DNA from: JAKOVR01 sp031415655
GTDB lineage: Bacteria > Actinomycetota > Acidimicrobiia > Acidimicrobiales > Acidimicrobilacustridaceae
NCBI GenBank assembly: GCA_031415655.1
Contig: JANOSD010000033.1
Coordinates: 1-64,000 of the forward strand
DNA: 64,000 nucleotides
Reading direction: 5' to 3'
The translations under genes and the position numbers were made by a program. The notes beneath the pieces were generated by a model, which saw nothing but the letters and a program-made list of their open reading frames with translations, was not told the DNA's origin and ran no database searches. Of this stretch, positions 7,100 through 16,484 are shown piece after piece. Each line of letters begins with the position of its first letter. The first letter of the stretch is position 1.

Positions 7100-9745
7100 T
7101 CAGGCCGAGGCGTGCGGTCCACCCCCGTCGAGCACCGAATGGGCTGCCGCCAAACGAGCGATCGGCACTCGGAACGGCGAGCAAGAGACGTAGTCGAGCC
7201 CGACCTTGTGAAAGAACGCCACCGACTCTGGGTCGCCGCCGTGCTCCCCGCACACCCCCAACTTGAGATTGGGTTTGGTAGCTCTACCGCGTTCGATACC
7301 CATCTTCACCAATTCACCGACGCCGGTCTGATCGATCGACTCGAACGGGTCGACTTTGAGCAGGCCCTCGGCGAGGTAGGCCTCGAGGATCGGGGCCACA
7401 TCGTCTCGGGAGAAACCGAACGTCATCTGGGTGAGGTCGTTGGTGCCAAACGAGAAAAAGTCGGCGGCTTCGGCGATTTCGTCGGCACGGATGGCGGCGC
7501 GAGGTGTCTCGATCATGGTGCCGATCGTGACATCGACCGTGACACCGGCCTCGCTGCATACTGCACTCACTGCTTCTTCGGACCATCGCCGGGTGAGCTC
7601 GAGCTCGGCGAGGGTGACGACAAGCGGGATCATGATCTCAATCACCGGGTTCTTGCCTGCCGCCTTGAGTTCCACCGCCGCTTCCATGAGCGCACGCACC
7701 TGCATCTTGTAGAGGCCGTCCTTCACGATCCCCAGCCGGACACCGCGCGTGCCCAACATCGGGTTCTGTTCCTGCCACTTTCGGGCAGCCTTGAGGAGGT
7801 CAAGACCGTTCCCGTCGAGCTCCCCTTTGGCCTCTTTCACTGCCATCTCCTCCACCGACGGGAGGAACTCGTGCAGCGGCGGGTCGAGCAAGCGGATCGT
7901 GACCGGCAGGCCATCCATCGCTTCGAGCACTTCGGCGAAATCCGCCTTCTGCACGACACGAAGCTCCTCGAGCGCTGACGCCTCCTCTTCGGGGGTGTCG
8001 GCCAGAATCATGCGCTGTACGACCGGGAGTCGATCACCAAGGAACATGTGCTCCGTGCGGCACAGCCCGATGCCCTCGGCGCCAAACTCGCGAGCGCGGG
8101 CAGCGTCTTCGCCAGTATCGGCGTTAGCCCGAACGCCCAGGTGGCCGATGCGAATGTCGTCGGCCCACTTCAGGATCACGTTGAACTCGTCGGGAACGGA
8201 GCCCTCCGCCAACGCCAGTGCCCCGGCGTAGATCTTGCCACTCGTTCCATCGACTGAAATCACGTCGCCCTCGTTGATGACCGTGCCGTTGGCAGTCGTG
8301 AACGAGTTCTTGCCGATATCCAAACTCTCCGCGCCACACACCGCCGGCTTGCCCCAGCCTCGCGCCACAACCGCAGCGTGCGACACGAGCCCACCGCGAG
8401 ACGTGAGGATCGCTTCCGCGACCACCATGCCGTGCACGTCCTCGGGTGAGGTCTCCTGGCGAACGAGTACCACCGCCTCACCGCGGTCGGCGGCATCGGC
8501 GGCGCGATCGGCGTTGAAGTAGGCCTTACCCACGCCCGCACCGGGCGACGCCGCAAGACCGGTGCCAAGCACTGCGGCGTCGGTCTTTTGGAACTGCGGG
8601 TGTAGTACCTGATCGAGATGTTCGGGCGAGACCCGCTGCACCGCCTCCTCATGGGAGATGGTGATGGTGGCGTCCTCGGTGAGCGCCACGGCGATGCGCA
8701 ATGCGGCGGCACCGGTTCGCTTGCCGACACGCGTCTGGAGCATCCACAGCTTCCCTTGCTCGATGGTGAACTCGGTGTCGAGCATGTCGCGGTAGTGCAG
8801 CTCGAGCCGTTCGAAAATCCCCATGAGCTCCGTGTGTACTTGGGGCATGGTGTCGGCAATCGCGGCAAGGGGCAACGTGTTACGAATGCCCGCCACGACG
8901 TCTTCGCCTTGGGCATTGATGAGAAAGTCGCCGTAGGCGCCGGCCTCGCCGGTGGCGGGATTCCGTGTGAAGCCCACGCCGGTGCCGGAGTTGTCGTCCC
9001 GGTTTCCGAACACCATGGACTGCACGTTGACGGCCGTGCCCAGATCGTCGGGGATCCGTTCCCGGTTTCGATAGGCCTTAGCCCGAGGCGAATTCCAGGA
9101 TCGGAACACCGCCTCGATTGCCCCGTGCATCTGTTCGGCAGGATCCTGGGGGAACGCTGCACCGGTGTGTTCGACGACCACGCCCTTGTACGCCTCGATG
9201 ATCTCGGCGAGCACCTCGGCCGTGATCTCGGCGTCGGAGGTCGCACCGCTGGCCTCACGTTTGGCATCGAAGATGCGATCGAACATCTCGGGGTCGATGT
9301 CGAGCACAATCTTGCCGTACATCTGAATGAACCGACGGTACGAGTCGTTGGCGAACCGCTGATCGGTCTGGGCCGCCAGCCCCTGCACTGATTTGTCGTT
9401 CAATCCAAGGTTCAACACCGTGTCCATCATCCCTGGCATCGAGAACTTGGCCCCCGACCGCACGCTCACAAGGAGGGGGTCGGCGGCGTCGCCGATGGTC
9501 TTGCCCATCGTGGCCTCTAGGACGGCGCGGTGGGCTGCAACCTCGTCGACCAGCCCCTCCGGCCACGATCCTCCGGCAGCGAGGTATCCCCGGCAGGCAT
9601 CGGTGGAAATCGTGAACCCTGGTGGCACCGGGAGTACTAACACCGAAGTCATCTCGGCCAAGTTGGCGCCCTTGCCGCCCAGCAGATCCTTCAGCTCCAT
9701 GGGTGGGCACGGGTGGGCGTGGTCGAAGTCGTAGACGAAGGTCAT
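7100..9745 (-). CDS. ppdK: Pyruvate, phosphate dikinase
   Basis: Interconverts pyruvate + ATP + Pi and phosphoenolpyruvate + AMP + PPi, at the glycolysis/gluconeogenesis node. 881 aa, the normal length. In order it has an N-terminal nucleotide-binding domain (KDLLGGKGANLAEM, SVRSGAKFSMPGMMDTVLNL), the swivelling phosphohistidine domain with the catalytic His in TSRGGLVSHAAVVARGWG, and the C-terminal PEP-binding TIM barrel ending in KLGVCGEHGGDPES with the catalytic Cys. ATG 9745 is preferred over the adjacent GTG 9748 because AGGAGC is well spaced from it. It is transcribed toward dnaG; co-transcription is possible but there is about 550 bp between them. Confidence 0.96.
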   Translation of the reverse strand: MTFVYDFDHAHPCPPMELKDLLGGKGANLAEMTSVLVLPVPPGFTISTDACRGYLAAGGSWPEGLVDEVAAHRAVLEATMGKTIGDAADPLLVSVRSGAKFSMPGMMDTVLNLGLNDKSVQGLAAQTDQRFANDSYRRFIQMYGKIVLDIDPEMFDRIFDAKREASGATSDAEITAEVLAEIIEAYKGVVVEHTGAAFPQDPAEQMHGAIEAVFRSWNSPRAKAYRNRERIPDDLGTAVNVQSMVFGNRDDNSGTGVGFTRNPATGEAGAYGDFLINAQGEDVVAGIRNTLPLAAIADTMPQVHTELMGIFERLELHYRDMLDTEFTIEQGKLWMLQTRVGKRTGAAALRIAVALTEDATITISHEEAVQRVSPEHLDQVLHPQFQKTDAAVLGTGLAASPGAGVGKAYFNADRAADAADRGEAVVLVRQETSPEDVHGMVVAEAILTSRGGLVSHAAVVARGWGKPAVCGAESLDIGKNSFTTANGTVINEGDVISVDGTSGKIYAGALALAEGSVPDEFNVILKWADDIRIGHLGVRANADTGEDAARAREFGAEGIGLCRTEHMFLGDRLPVVQRMILADTPEEEASALEELRVVQKADFAEVLEAMDGLPVTIRLLDPPLHEFLPSVEEMAVKEAKGELDGNGLDLLKAARKWQEQNPMLGTRGVRLGIVKDGLYKMQVRALMEAAVELKAAGKNPVIEIMIPLVVTLAELELTRRWSEEAVSAVCSEAGVTVDVTIGTMIETPRAAIRADEIAEAADFFSFGTNDLTQMTFGFSRDDVAPILEAYLAEGLLKVDPFESIDQTGVGELVKMGIERGRATKPNLKLGVCGEHGGDPESVAFFHKVGLDYVSCSPFRVPIARLAAAHSVLDGGGPHASA

Positions 9746-9868
9746 CACGTTGCTCCTGAAGCGACCGGTTGGCCGAGCGGTAGAAAGGCGCCAAACCCTA
9801 CAGGGTGGTCAACCGCTGTTTCGCCGTTGTCGCCCGCCGAATCCGCGGTTGGGGCAAACTAGGGGTTC

Positions 9869-11266
9869 GTGCCTGATTCAGCCCCGCCCGCCACTCCGAC
9901 ACTGCCGGATCAACCGCGCCCGGGCGCCGACGACGCCGAGTTAGCCAGTGCCATGGCTCACCTCAAAGACGGTGCCTGCATCCTCGACCCAGAACTCCAC
10001 CTGCGGTGGGTAAACAATGCGCTGTGTGATCTCACCGGGTTTCCCGCTGAAGAGATGGTCGGCTCAAGCATTGTGCCGTTTCTCCACCCCGACGAACTCA
10101 CCTTTGCCTACCACGCTGTCGCCCTCGCCGGAACGGAGCCCGAGCGTCAGGTTCCCGGCACGTACCGATTGAAACGGCGCGACGGAAGCTGGGTCGCCGC
10201 TGAACTCTCCGGAGCAGTGATCCACTCAACCCATCTCGGGGGCAACCTCACCGTGGTGACGTTCCGTCCTACTGCCCATCGCGATGTACTCACGGATGGG
10301 TTCTTGGACCTCACTCGCGGCGAGCCGCTCGACGGGGTGCTTCGACAGGCAATCGACTGGTATCACGAACGCACACAACGATTTCGGATGGCGCTGAGCT
10401 TCGTCGATGTGCACTCCGACGTGTGGTCCTATTGCGGCGACGACCTCCCCCACGAGCTACGAGGGCTCCCCCCCGAGCTCGACGATCCCGAAAGCCCGTG
10501 GGCGAAGGTTCAGGCCGGCCACGACCATGTGGTGTTCGACTCGACCGACCTCCCGGCCAAGGTCCGCGTCGCCGCCGAGTCGGTGGGGCTTCGATCGGTG
10601 ATGGTGCTCGCGGTGGTAGACCCGGCGGGGCCACCGGCCATGCTCACGTTCTGGACCGACACCGACCCCACGTTTTTCCCGCAGGGGTACACCGTGAAGA
10701 CTCCCTCGCTCATACTCATCGAGTTGGCCCTCGAACGGCGCCACTACCTCGCCCGGCTTGAGCTTGCGGCCACCTCCGATCCGCTTACGCACCTGGCGAA
10801 TCGGCGCATGTTCTTCGATGTGTTGGAGTCGCTCCCGCGCACTGGTACCGACGAAGAGAGCCTGAGTGGCCTCGCGGTGCTCTACCTCGACCTCGACAAC
10901 TTCAAGCTGGTCAACGATCACCACGGGCATGCCGCCGGCGACCATCTGCTCGTCACCGTCGCCCAGCGCATGCGCTCCGCATTGCGTCCCGACGATCTCC
11001 TGGCCCGGCTCGGCGGCGACGAGTTTGCGATCTTGTGTCCAGGCATCGCAGACGAGGCGAGCGTCGGGATAGTGGCCGATCGCCTGCTCGACGCAATACG
11101 GCCCCCTGTCGTGTTCGGCGGAACATCGTTTGCGCCCGACATGAGCATCGGGATCGCCTTGGCCACGAACCACATCCCCGACGCCCACCCATTGCTCGCC
11201 GCCGCCGACGGCGCGCTCTACGAGGCGAAACGGGCCGGCAAAGGCTGCTGGCGTCTCGCCCGCTGA
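9869..11266 (+). CDS. PAS-GGDEF diguanylate cyclase
   Basis: A 465-aa predicted cyclic-di-GMP synthase without evident membrane segments. The N-terminal PAS sensor domain (about residues 30-135) has the typical sequence around VNNALCDLTGFPAEEMVG. A GAF-like linker region covers about 150-285. The C-terminal GGDEF domain starts at DPLTHLANRRMFFD and has an intact active site in RLGGDEFAIL. The RxxD inhibitory I-site five residues before GGDEF is also present (RPDDLLARLGGDEF), so product inhibition is expected. The start is GTG 9869 with AGGGG nearby. No phosphodiesterase domain is present. It could influence the Tad pilus encoded 10 kb away, but that is speculation. Confidence 0.92.
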   Translation: MPDSAPPATPTLPDQPRPGADDAELASAMAHLKDGACILDPELHLRWVNNALCDLTGFPAEEMVGSSIVPFLHPDELTFAYHAVALAGTEPERQVPGTYRLKRRDGSWVAAELSGAVIHSTHLGGNLTVVTFRPTAHRDVLTDGFLDLTRGEPLDGVLRQAIDWYHERTQRFRMALSFVDVHSDVWSYCGDDLPHELRGLPPELDDPESPWAKVQAGHDHVVFDSTDLPAKVRVAAESVGLRSVMVLAVVDPAGPPAMLTFWTDTDPTFFPQGYTVKTPSLILIELALERRHYLARLELAATSDPLTHLANRRMFFDVLESLPRTGTDEESLSGLAVLYLDLDNFKLVNDHHGHAAGDHLLVTVAQRMRSALRPDDLLARLGGDEFAILCPGIADEASVGIVADRLLDAIRPPVVFGGTSFAPDMSIGIALATNHIPDAHPLLAAADGALYEAKRAGKGCWRLAR

Positions 11267-11295
11267 CGCGCGGCGAACGTTTGACGGTGCGGAGA

Positions 11296-12726
11296 TCAGA
11301 GACCGAGGCGACTGCGGAGGTACGCGAGAAGTTCGTCGATCGACACCCGTTCCTGGTTCATCGTGTCGCGATCGCGGACGGTGACGGCGCGATCGTCAAG
11401 GGTGTCGAAGTCGACCGTGATACAGCAGGGCGTGCCGAGCTCGTCCTGACGGCGGTAACGTTTTCCGATGGCCTGCGTCTCGTCGTAGTCGCACATCATG
11501 TGGGGCTGAAGGAGCGCAAGTACCTCCTCTGCCACCGGCGTGAGGGTGTCCTTTTTCGATAGCGGCAGGACAGCTACCTGATAGGGGGCGAGGTGGGGAT
11601 GCAGTCGAAGCACCACCCGCAGCTCACCGCGAACGAGTTCCTCGTCGTAGGCGTCGAGCAGGAACGCCATCATGGTGCGGGTGGCCCCGGCGGCCGGTTC
11701 GATCACATGCGGGGTATACCGGCTGTTGGTGCTCTGGTCGAAGTATTCCAGCCGTTCGCCTGAAGCCGTGGCGTGCGCCTTGAGATCGAAGTCGCCTCGA
11801 TTGGCAATGCCTTCGAGCTCCCCCCAGCCCCACGGAAACAGAAACTCGATGTCGGAGGTACCCGAGGAGTAGTGGCTCAGCTCATCGGCGTCATGGGGAC
11901 GCAGGCGAAGCTTGTCGGGATTCATTCCGAGGTTCACGTACCAGTCGAAGCGCTCCTTGCACCAGTAGGCGTACCACTCCCCCGCCTCCTCCGGCGGCAC
12001 AAAAAACTCCATCTCCATCTGCTCGAACTCACGGGTGCGGAAGACAAAGTTCCCCGGGGTGATCTCGTTTCGGAAGCTCTTGCCAATCTGGGCGATGCCG
12101 AACGGCGGCTTCTTTCGCGAGGTCCGCTGCACATTGGCGAAGTTCATGAACATGCCCTGTGCGGTTTCTGGCCGCAAGTAGGCCACCGCAGCGTCGCTCT
12201 CCACTGGGCCAGCATGGGTCTTGAACATGAGGTTGAAGTTGCGCGACTCGGTGAACGAGTTCGTGGCGCCGCAGCTCGGGCAGACCGTGAGGTCCTCGAG
12301 CTGATCTTCGCGGAACCGTTCGTTGCACGACCGACAGTCCACCATTGGATCGGTGAAGTTGGCGAGGTGTCCCGATGCTTCCCACACTGCCGGCGGCGCC
12401 AAGATCGCCGCATCGAGCCCCACCACGTCGTGACGTTGTTGCACCATCGAACGCCACCATGCGTCTTTGACGTTGCGAAGCATGAGCACACCGACCGGCC
12501 CGTAGTCGTAGGTGGAGCGGAACCCGCCGTAGATCTCCGCCGAGGGAAACACGAAGCCCCGGCTCTTGCACAGGTTCACGACCTTCTCGAACAGCGAGGT
12601 GTCGTTGGCGACCGACACTGCTTCGATGTCGGGACCCGAGGTTTCTGCTGGCCCGGAGGGGCCGTCCGCTGGCACGCCAGTCGATGCAGTGGATTGTTCG
12701 GAAGTGGTTGCGGGGGCCTCGGACAT
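11296..12726 (-). CDS. glyS: Glycyl-tRNA synthetase (alpha2 type)
   Basis: Charges tRNA-Gly. 476 aa with an N-terminal class II catalytic core (LFEKVVNLCKSRGFVFPSAE, then YDYGPVGVLMLRNVKDAWW), a cysteine-rich insert likely to bind zinc (DCRSC and VCPSC), the class II motif 2 region (GKSFRNEITPGNFVFRTREF) and the C-terminal anticodon-binding domain (HPHLAPYQVAVLPLSKKD). The first ~35 residues are low-complexity Thr/Pro/Ser-rich and may not be conserved, so the true start could be internal. It is divergent from the RDD-protein gene. Confidence 0.95.
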   Translation of the reverse strand: MSEAPATTSEQSTASTGVPADGPSGPAETSGPDIEAVSVANDTSLFEKVVNLCKSRGFVFPSAEIYGGFRSTYDYGPVGVLMLRNVKDAWWRSMVQQRHDVVGLDAAILAPPAVWEASGHLANFTDPMVDCRSCNERFREDQLEDLTVCPSCGATNSFTESRNFNLMFKTHAGPVESDAAVAYLRPETAQGMFMNFANVQRTSRKKPPFGIAQIGKSFRNEITPGNFVFRTREFEQMEMEFFVPPEEAGEWYAYWCKERFDWYVNLGMNPDKLRLRPHDADELSHYSSGTSDIEFLFPWGWGELEGIANRGDFDLKAHATASGERLEYFDQSTNSRYTPHVIEPAAGATRTMMAFLLDAYDEELVRGELRVVLRLHPHLAPYQVAVLPLSKKDTLTPVAEEVLALLQPHMMCDYDETQAIGKRYRRQDELGTPCCITVDFDTLDDRAVTVRDRDTMNQERVSIDELLAYLRSRLGL

Positions 12727-12833
12727 GCTCGGATGCTACCCAGGCCGGCATCCATGGTCCGAGTGACAAAGATCCCGCCAAGGTTTCCCCGTTCGGCGAG
12801 ACAGCGAAGCCGGTGTTTGCCAGACTGAAGTCC

Positions 12834-13646
12834 ATGAACCCCTACCGCGTAGTCGATCCCACCGACGTGCTCTGGAAACGATGCGGAGCCTGGGCGGTGG
12901 ATGCCACGCTGGCTCTTGTCATCGCGTGTTTTACCTTCCTCCTCGTACGCGCCTTGGGGGGTACTGCGACGGCAACCGTCGTCACCGCCCTCGTCTCCGC
13001 CGGCTACTGGTTCTTCGCCAACGTGGTGCTCCAAGGCACCCGCGGGTACACCCCCGGGAAACAACTGTGCGGCCTGCGTGTGGTCGACGCCGACGGCCGC
13101 CCGTGTGGTCCCCAGCGGGCTCTTCGCCGATCGCTGTATTGGGCCGTCGACGGATTCCCGTACGTGCTGCCACTCACGGCATACGCCGCAGCTTCCGGGT
13201 CTCGCCAGGCCCAACGTGTCGGCGACCGGATGGCCGGCACCTACGTCATCGACGAGGAGTTCCTGGGGTCACCGCCCGTGGCCATTGCCCTTCCCACCGA
13301 TCCCTCCTCGGGACTGTTGCCCTACCGGCTCGAAACGGCAGCGGCGTACTTGCCCCCCGATATGGACATTCTCACCATGAAACGCCTTCGGGATGCCCGA
13401 CCAACGTCACCCCGTCCGCAACTCGCTCGCGGTGTTGATACGCACTGGGAACCCCGTTGGGATCACGAACGCGGCGCCTACGTGCGATGGAATGCCGTCA
13501 CCGCCGAATGGGTCGTGTTCGACGAGGATCAGCGGCAATGGGTGCAGGTTCCCCCCGCGAACGCCACCATGGCCACCACCGAAGGCGTAACCGACCCGCT
13601 CGTAACCGACCCGCTCCTCACCGACCCGCTCCTCACCGGGGTCTGA
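12834..13646 (+). CDS. RDD-family integral membrane protein
   Basis: A 270-aa membrane protein. The RDD domain starts right after the N-terminus with the signature Arg and Asp in LWKRCGAWAVDATLALVI. It is followed by a second hydrophobic helix (TVVTALVSAGYWFFANVVL), the GYTPGKQLCGLRVVD segment and a third helix near YVLPLTAYAAA. The C-terminal half is soluble, contains a WEPRWDHERGAYVRWN segment, and ends in a peptide made by 15-bp repeats (TDPLVTDPLLTDPLL). The start at 12834 is chosen at the first conserved residues; upstream in-frame codons overlap the glyS leader. The transport role is unknown. Confidence 0.85.
   Translation: MNPYRVVDPTDVLWKRCGAWAVDATLALVIACFTFLLVRALGGTATATVVTALVSAGYWFFANVVLQGTRGYTPGKQLCGLRVVDADGRPCGPQRALRRSLYWAVDGFPYVLPLTAYAAASGSRQAQRVGDRMAGTYVIDEEFLGSPPVAIALPTDPSSGLLPYRLETAAAYLPPDMDILTMKRLRDARPTSPRPQLARGVDTHWEPRWDHERGAYVRWNAVTAEWVVFDEDQRQWVQVPPANATMATTEGVTDPLVTDPLLTDPLLTGV
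13587..13643. repeat. 15-bp tandem repeat at the 3' end of the RDD gene
   Basis: Units gtaaccgacccgctc, gtaaccgacccgctc and ctcaccgacccgctc, then a partial fourth copy, all in frame. The unit resembles the 15-bp repeat at 16581-16640 in an unrelated gene on the other strand. Confidence 0.85.
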
Positions 13647-13697
13647 ACCCAACCCAGCTGTCGCCGAGCCCGCCCCCTCCCCATGAAATCGATCAGT

Positions 13698-14414
13698 TCA
13701 GGTGTGATCGAGGACGGCCACCGACCGCAAACGTCGTTCCAAGTGGTGTTCCATAGCCCGGGTGGCAAGCACATCGATGTCGTGCGTGGCGGATGACGCA
13801 GGCTCTTCGAGCGCAGATGCCAACCGGCCACCAAGGACACGCTGCAGCAAGGCCAAGGCGTCAGCCGAGATCGGTGAACCACGACGGCACGCCCGACACA
13901 ACACCCCGCCGGCGTCGAGGTCGAACGCCACCAGGTCGTTGACCACCCCGCAACTCACGCATTCGTGCACCTCGGGGCGGAAGCCCTCAAGTGACAGCAG
14001 CTTCAGAAAGAACGCCGGCAAAACCATGGGGCCGGATCGAGTGGCAAGGGTGTCGAGCCCCCCCACCAACATACGAAGGACCGCCGGGTTGGGCTCACGG
14101 TCGGGCGACAGTTGATCGACGGCCTCGAGCATTGACACCCCCCGACCCAAACGGTCGAGGTCGTCGCGAATAGCCCGGTAGTGATCGATCGATTCGGTCT
14201 GGGTGACGATGTCGAGCTCGCGCCCTTCGTACATTTGCAACGCCACGTGACTTAACGGCTCCAGACGAGCGCCGAACTTGCTCTTGGTCTTGCGCACCCC
14301 CTTGGCCACCGCCCGTACCTTGCCCCGACCGCGGGTGAAGATCACCACGATGCGGTCAGCCTCGCCCAACTTCCATGTACGCAGCACAACCCCCTCGTCG
14401 CGATAAAGGGTCAC
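13698..14414 (-). CDS. recO: DNA repair protein RecO
   Basis: Recombination mediator that anneals ssDNA and loads RecA with RecR. 238 aa with the N-terminal OB fold (LYRDEGVVLRTWKLGEADRI, then VAKGVRKTKSKFGARLEP) and a C-terminal helical domain with a zinc-finger pair (CVSCG at about residue 149 and LCRACR about 23 residues later). It lies 6 bp downstream of uppS on the same strand, an arrangement common in actinobacteria, so the two are probably co-transcribed. Confidence 0.94.
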   Translation of the reverse strand: MTLYRDEGVVLRTWKLGEADRIVVIFTRGRGKVRAVAKGVRKTKSKFGARLEPLSHVALQMYEGRELDIVTQTESIDHYRAIRDDLDRLGRGVSMLEAVDQLSPDREPNPAVLRMLVGGLDTLATRSGPMVLPAFFLKLLSLEGFRPEVHECVSCGVVNDLVAFDLDAGGVLCRACRRGSPISADALALLQRVLGGRLASALEEPASSATHDIDVLATRAMEHHLERRLRSVAVLDHT

Positions 14415-14420
14415 TGGCGA

Positions 14421-15170
14421 CTACTCATCGTCCTTGGCATCGTCGAGCCCCCCAAACCGGCGACTGCGCGATTGGAACTCGGCCACGGCCGCAAAAAGGT
14501 CGGATCGACGAAAGTCTGGCCAGAGAGTCTCGGTGAACAGCAACTCGCTGTAGGCCAACTCCCAAAGCAGATAGTTCGAGATGCGAAACTCACCGGACGT
14601 TCGCACCATCAGTTCCGGATCGGGCATCTCCGGGTCGTAGAGGTAACGTCGGATCAACTTCTCGTTCACCTTGTTGGCCGGCACCTTATCGGCCACGATT
14701 CGCGTGATGGCGTCGACCAGTTCTGCCCTGCCGCCATAGTTGAAGGCGATTGTGAACGTCATGCCCTTGTTGTGTTGAGTGAGGGCAATGCTCTCGTCCA
14801 TGCGGCGGAGCAGTCGTTTGGGCACGCGCCAATCTCGGCGGCCAATGAAGCGCATCCTGACCCCACGCTCATGCAATTCATCACGTCGACGAACCAGGAT
14901 CGACTCATTGAAGTTCATGAGGAAACGCACTTCATCGGCAGGGCGGCGCCAGTTCTCCGTGGAGAACGCATACACCGTGAGCCACTTGAGCCCAAGGTCG
15001 ATTGCGCCGTCAACGGTGTCGAAAAGAGCTTCTTCGCCGGCAGCGTGGCCTTCCGTCCGACGCAGGCCTCGCTGCGTGGCCCAACGGCCGTTGCCGTCCA
15101 TAACCACGGCCACGTGGTTCGGGATGCGTTCGATTTCGATGCCGAGTCGGTGCGCGTCGCTGCGGTCCAC
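14421..15170 (-). CDS. uppS: Isoprenyl transferase (polyprenyl diphosphate synthase, UppS family)
   Basis: Cis-prenyltransferase making the polyprenyl carrier for cell-wall synthesis. 249 aa. The catalytic aspartate is D25 in VVMDGNGRWA; the FSTENW motif and the C-terminal diphosphate-binding motif (PELMVRTSGEFRISNYLLWE, then WPDF) are intact. Actinobacteria often carry two paralogues (short Z,E- and long-chain type), and sequence alone does not tell me which this is. Upstream partner of recO. Confidence 0.95.
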   Translation of the reverse strand: MDRSDAHRLGIEIERIPNHVAVVMDGNGRWATQRGLRRTEGHAAGEEALFDTVDGAIDLGLKWLTVYAFSTENWRRPADEVRFLMNFNESILVRRRDELHERGVRMRFIGRRDWRVPKRLLRRMDESIALTQHNKGMTFTIAFNYGGRAELVDAITRIVADKVPANKVNEKLIRRYLYDPEMPDPELMVRTSGEFRISNYLLWELAYSELLFTETLWPDFRRSDLFAAVAEFQSRSRRFGGLDDAKDDE

Positions 15171-15268
15171 GGGGAGACCCTATCCCCGCGCTCGGGCCGG
15201 GCCGGGTAGCCAGCGGCACATCGGCGGGTGGGCCCTCACACGCAAGGGCATTGCGACCGCGGTGTGCG

Positions 15269-15511
15269 TCAGCGTGGTTTGCGAGGCGGACCGCCCCGGC
15301 GTCGCCGTTCCACGTCGATCTTGCGGGTGGCCCGAATGATCTCGTCCCAACGGGGATGACTACCGTTGTTCGGGGGGTTGGCGGTGAAGTCGTGCGCCAA
15401 CGCCTCGAAGAGGCCAGAAAGACTCACGCCATGCTCAGCGGCAAGGTCATTCCACGCGTCATGCGCTTCATCGGACAGGTATGCATGTACTGCTCGTCGT
15501 AGATCCGCCAT
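15269..15511 (-). CDS. Small ribbon-helix-helix-like DNA-binding protein
   Basis: An 80-aa protein whose first half (LRRAVHAYLSDEAHDAWNDL, then AEHGVSLSGLFEALAHDF) has the strand-helix-helix pattern of Arc/CopG-type regulators, followed by a basic C-terminus ending in ERRRRGGPP. No toxin gene is visible next to it, and both neighbours are housekeeping genes. The 130 bp upstream are noticeably AT-richer than the surroundings and could hold its promoter and operator. Assignment is moderate; the function is inferred from fold. Confidence 0.65.
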   Translation of the reverse strand: MADLRRAVHAYLSDEAHDAWNDLAAEHGVSLSGLFEALAHDFTANPPNNGSHPRWDEIIRATRKIDVERRRRGGPPRKPR

Positions 15512-15644
15512 AACAGAATGCTAGAGCAACTACATGCAGAGGTACAGAAAATAGTTATCAAGCTTTGCTCAAGGGCACGGCATCCGAAGCGGTTTCAATC
15601 ACCCAGACACTGTTTGTGCGTGCCCACGACCACGAGGTAGGCGG
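15512..15644. other. AT-rich intergenic region upstream of the RHH gene
   Basis: 133 bp with markedly lower GC than the flanks (for example cagaaaatagttatcaagct). It separates the RHH gene from era, is likely promoter DNA for the RHH gene, and contains no visible gene. Confidence 0.4.
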
Positions 15645-16484
15645 TCAGTAGCCAAGCCGTTCGAGCGCCGCTGGTCGGCGTTGCCAGTCCTTGTCGACCT
15701 TTACGAACAGTTCAAGAAACGCTCCCTCGGGAAGTTGTCGGCGTACCGCAGTGCCGACCTTCTTCAACACGGCGCCGCCTTTTCCGATCACGATGCCCTT
15801 CTGCGAATCGCGCTCCACGAGGATCTCGCATCTGATCCGGGGCCAGTCCCATTCAGTCACCCGCGTGGCAATCGAGTGAGGCAGCTCTTCGCGAGCAACA
15901 GCGAGGAGTTGTTCGCGTACAAGTTCGGCCACCCAAAACGCCTCCGGCACATCGGTCACCATGTCGTCGGGATACAACTGCGGTCCCAACGGCATGAGGT
16001 CTGCGAGCCGAGTGACCAAGGCATCGACCCCCGCTCCCGTTCGGGCCGACACGGGGAAGTACTCGGCGAGATCGAGTTGCTGGACTGCCGCCGAGAGCTG
16101 ATCAAGCACGCGGGCAGGATCGGCCTTGTCGACCTTGTTCACTACCACGATCGTGCTCGGCGGAACGCGTTCTGCCACGAAACGGTCACCCTTGCCGATC
16201 GGCGCGGTGGCATCGACCACGAGGCAGATGGCGTCGACGTCGCTGACCGCGGCTTTCGCCGCCGCGTTCAGTCGCTCCCCCAGCATCGTCACGGGTTTGT
16301 GGATGCCCGGCGTGTCGACGAAAACGATCTGGAGTTCGGGCCGAGTGAGCACTCCACGTACTTGGGTTCGAGTGGTCTGCGGTCGGCTCGAGACAATCGA
16401 CACCTTGGTGCCGAGGATGGCGTTCACGAGCGTGGACTTACCGACGTTGGGCCGGCCGACGATGGTGACAAAACCTGATCTCAT
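15645..16484 (-). CDS. era: GTPase Era
   Basis: Ribosome-assembly GTPase that binds the 3' end of 16S rRNA. 279 aa with G1 GRPNVGKST (residues 10-18), G2/G3 with VDTPGIHKP, and G4 NKVDKAD. The C-terminal KH domain contains IVIGKGGAVLKKVGTAVRRQ. Its ATG overlaps the stop of the CBS-domain gene (ATGA), making it the last gene of a phoH-ybeY-CBS-era operon, a conserved bacterial arrangement for ribosome and RNA maturation genes. Confidence 0.96.
   Translation of the reverse strand: MRSGFVTIVGRPNVGKSTLVNAILGTKVSIVSSRPQTTRTQVRGVLTRPELQIVFVDTPGIHKPVTMLGERLNAAAKAAVSDVDAICLVVDATAPIGKGDRFVAERVPPSTIVVVNKVDKADPARVLDQLSAAVQQLDLAEYFPVSARTGAGVDALVTRLADLMPLGPQLYPDDMVTDVPEAFWVAELVREQLLAVAREELPHSIATRVTEWDWPRIRCEILVERDSQKGIVIGKGGAVLKKVGTAVRRQLPEGAFLELFVKVDKDWQRRPAALERLGY

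Noticed and set aside
8260..9309. 349-aa minus-strand frame within ppdK
   Set aside because: Second frame of a clear ppdK gene, Arg/Pro/Ser/Cys-rich, with no motifs.
15269..15511. Toxin-antitoxin pair with the RHH protein as antitoxin
   Set aside because: No small toxin-like frame lies next to it; neighbours are uppS and era.
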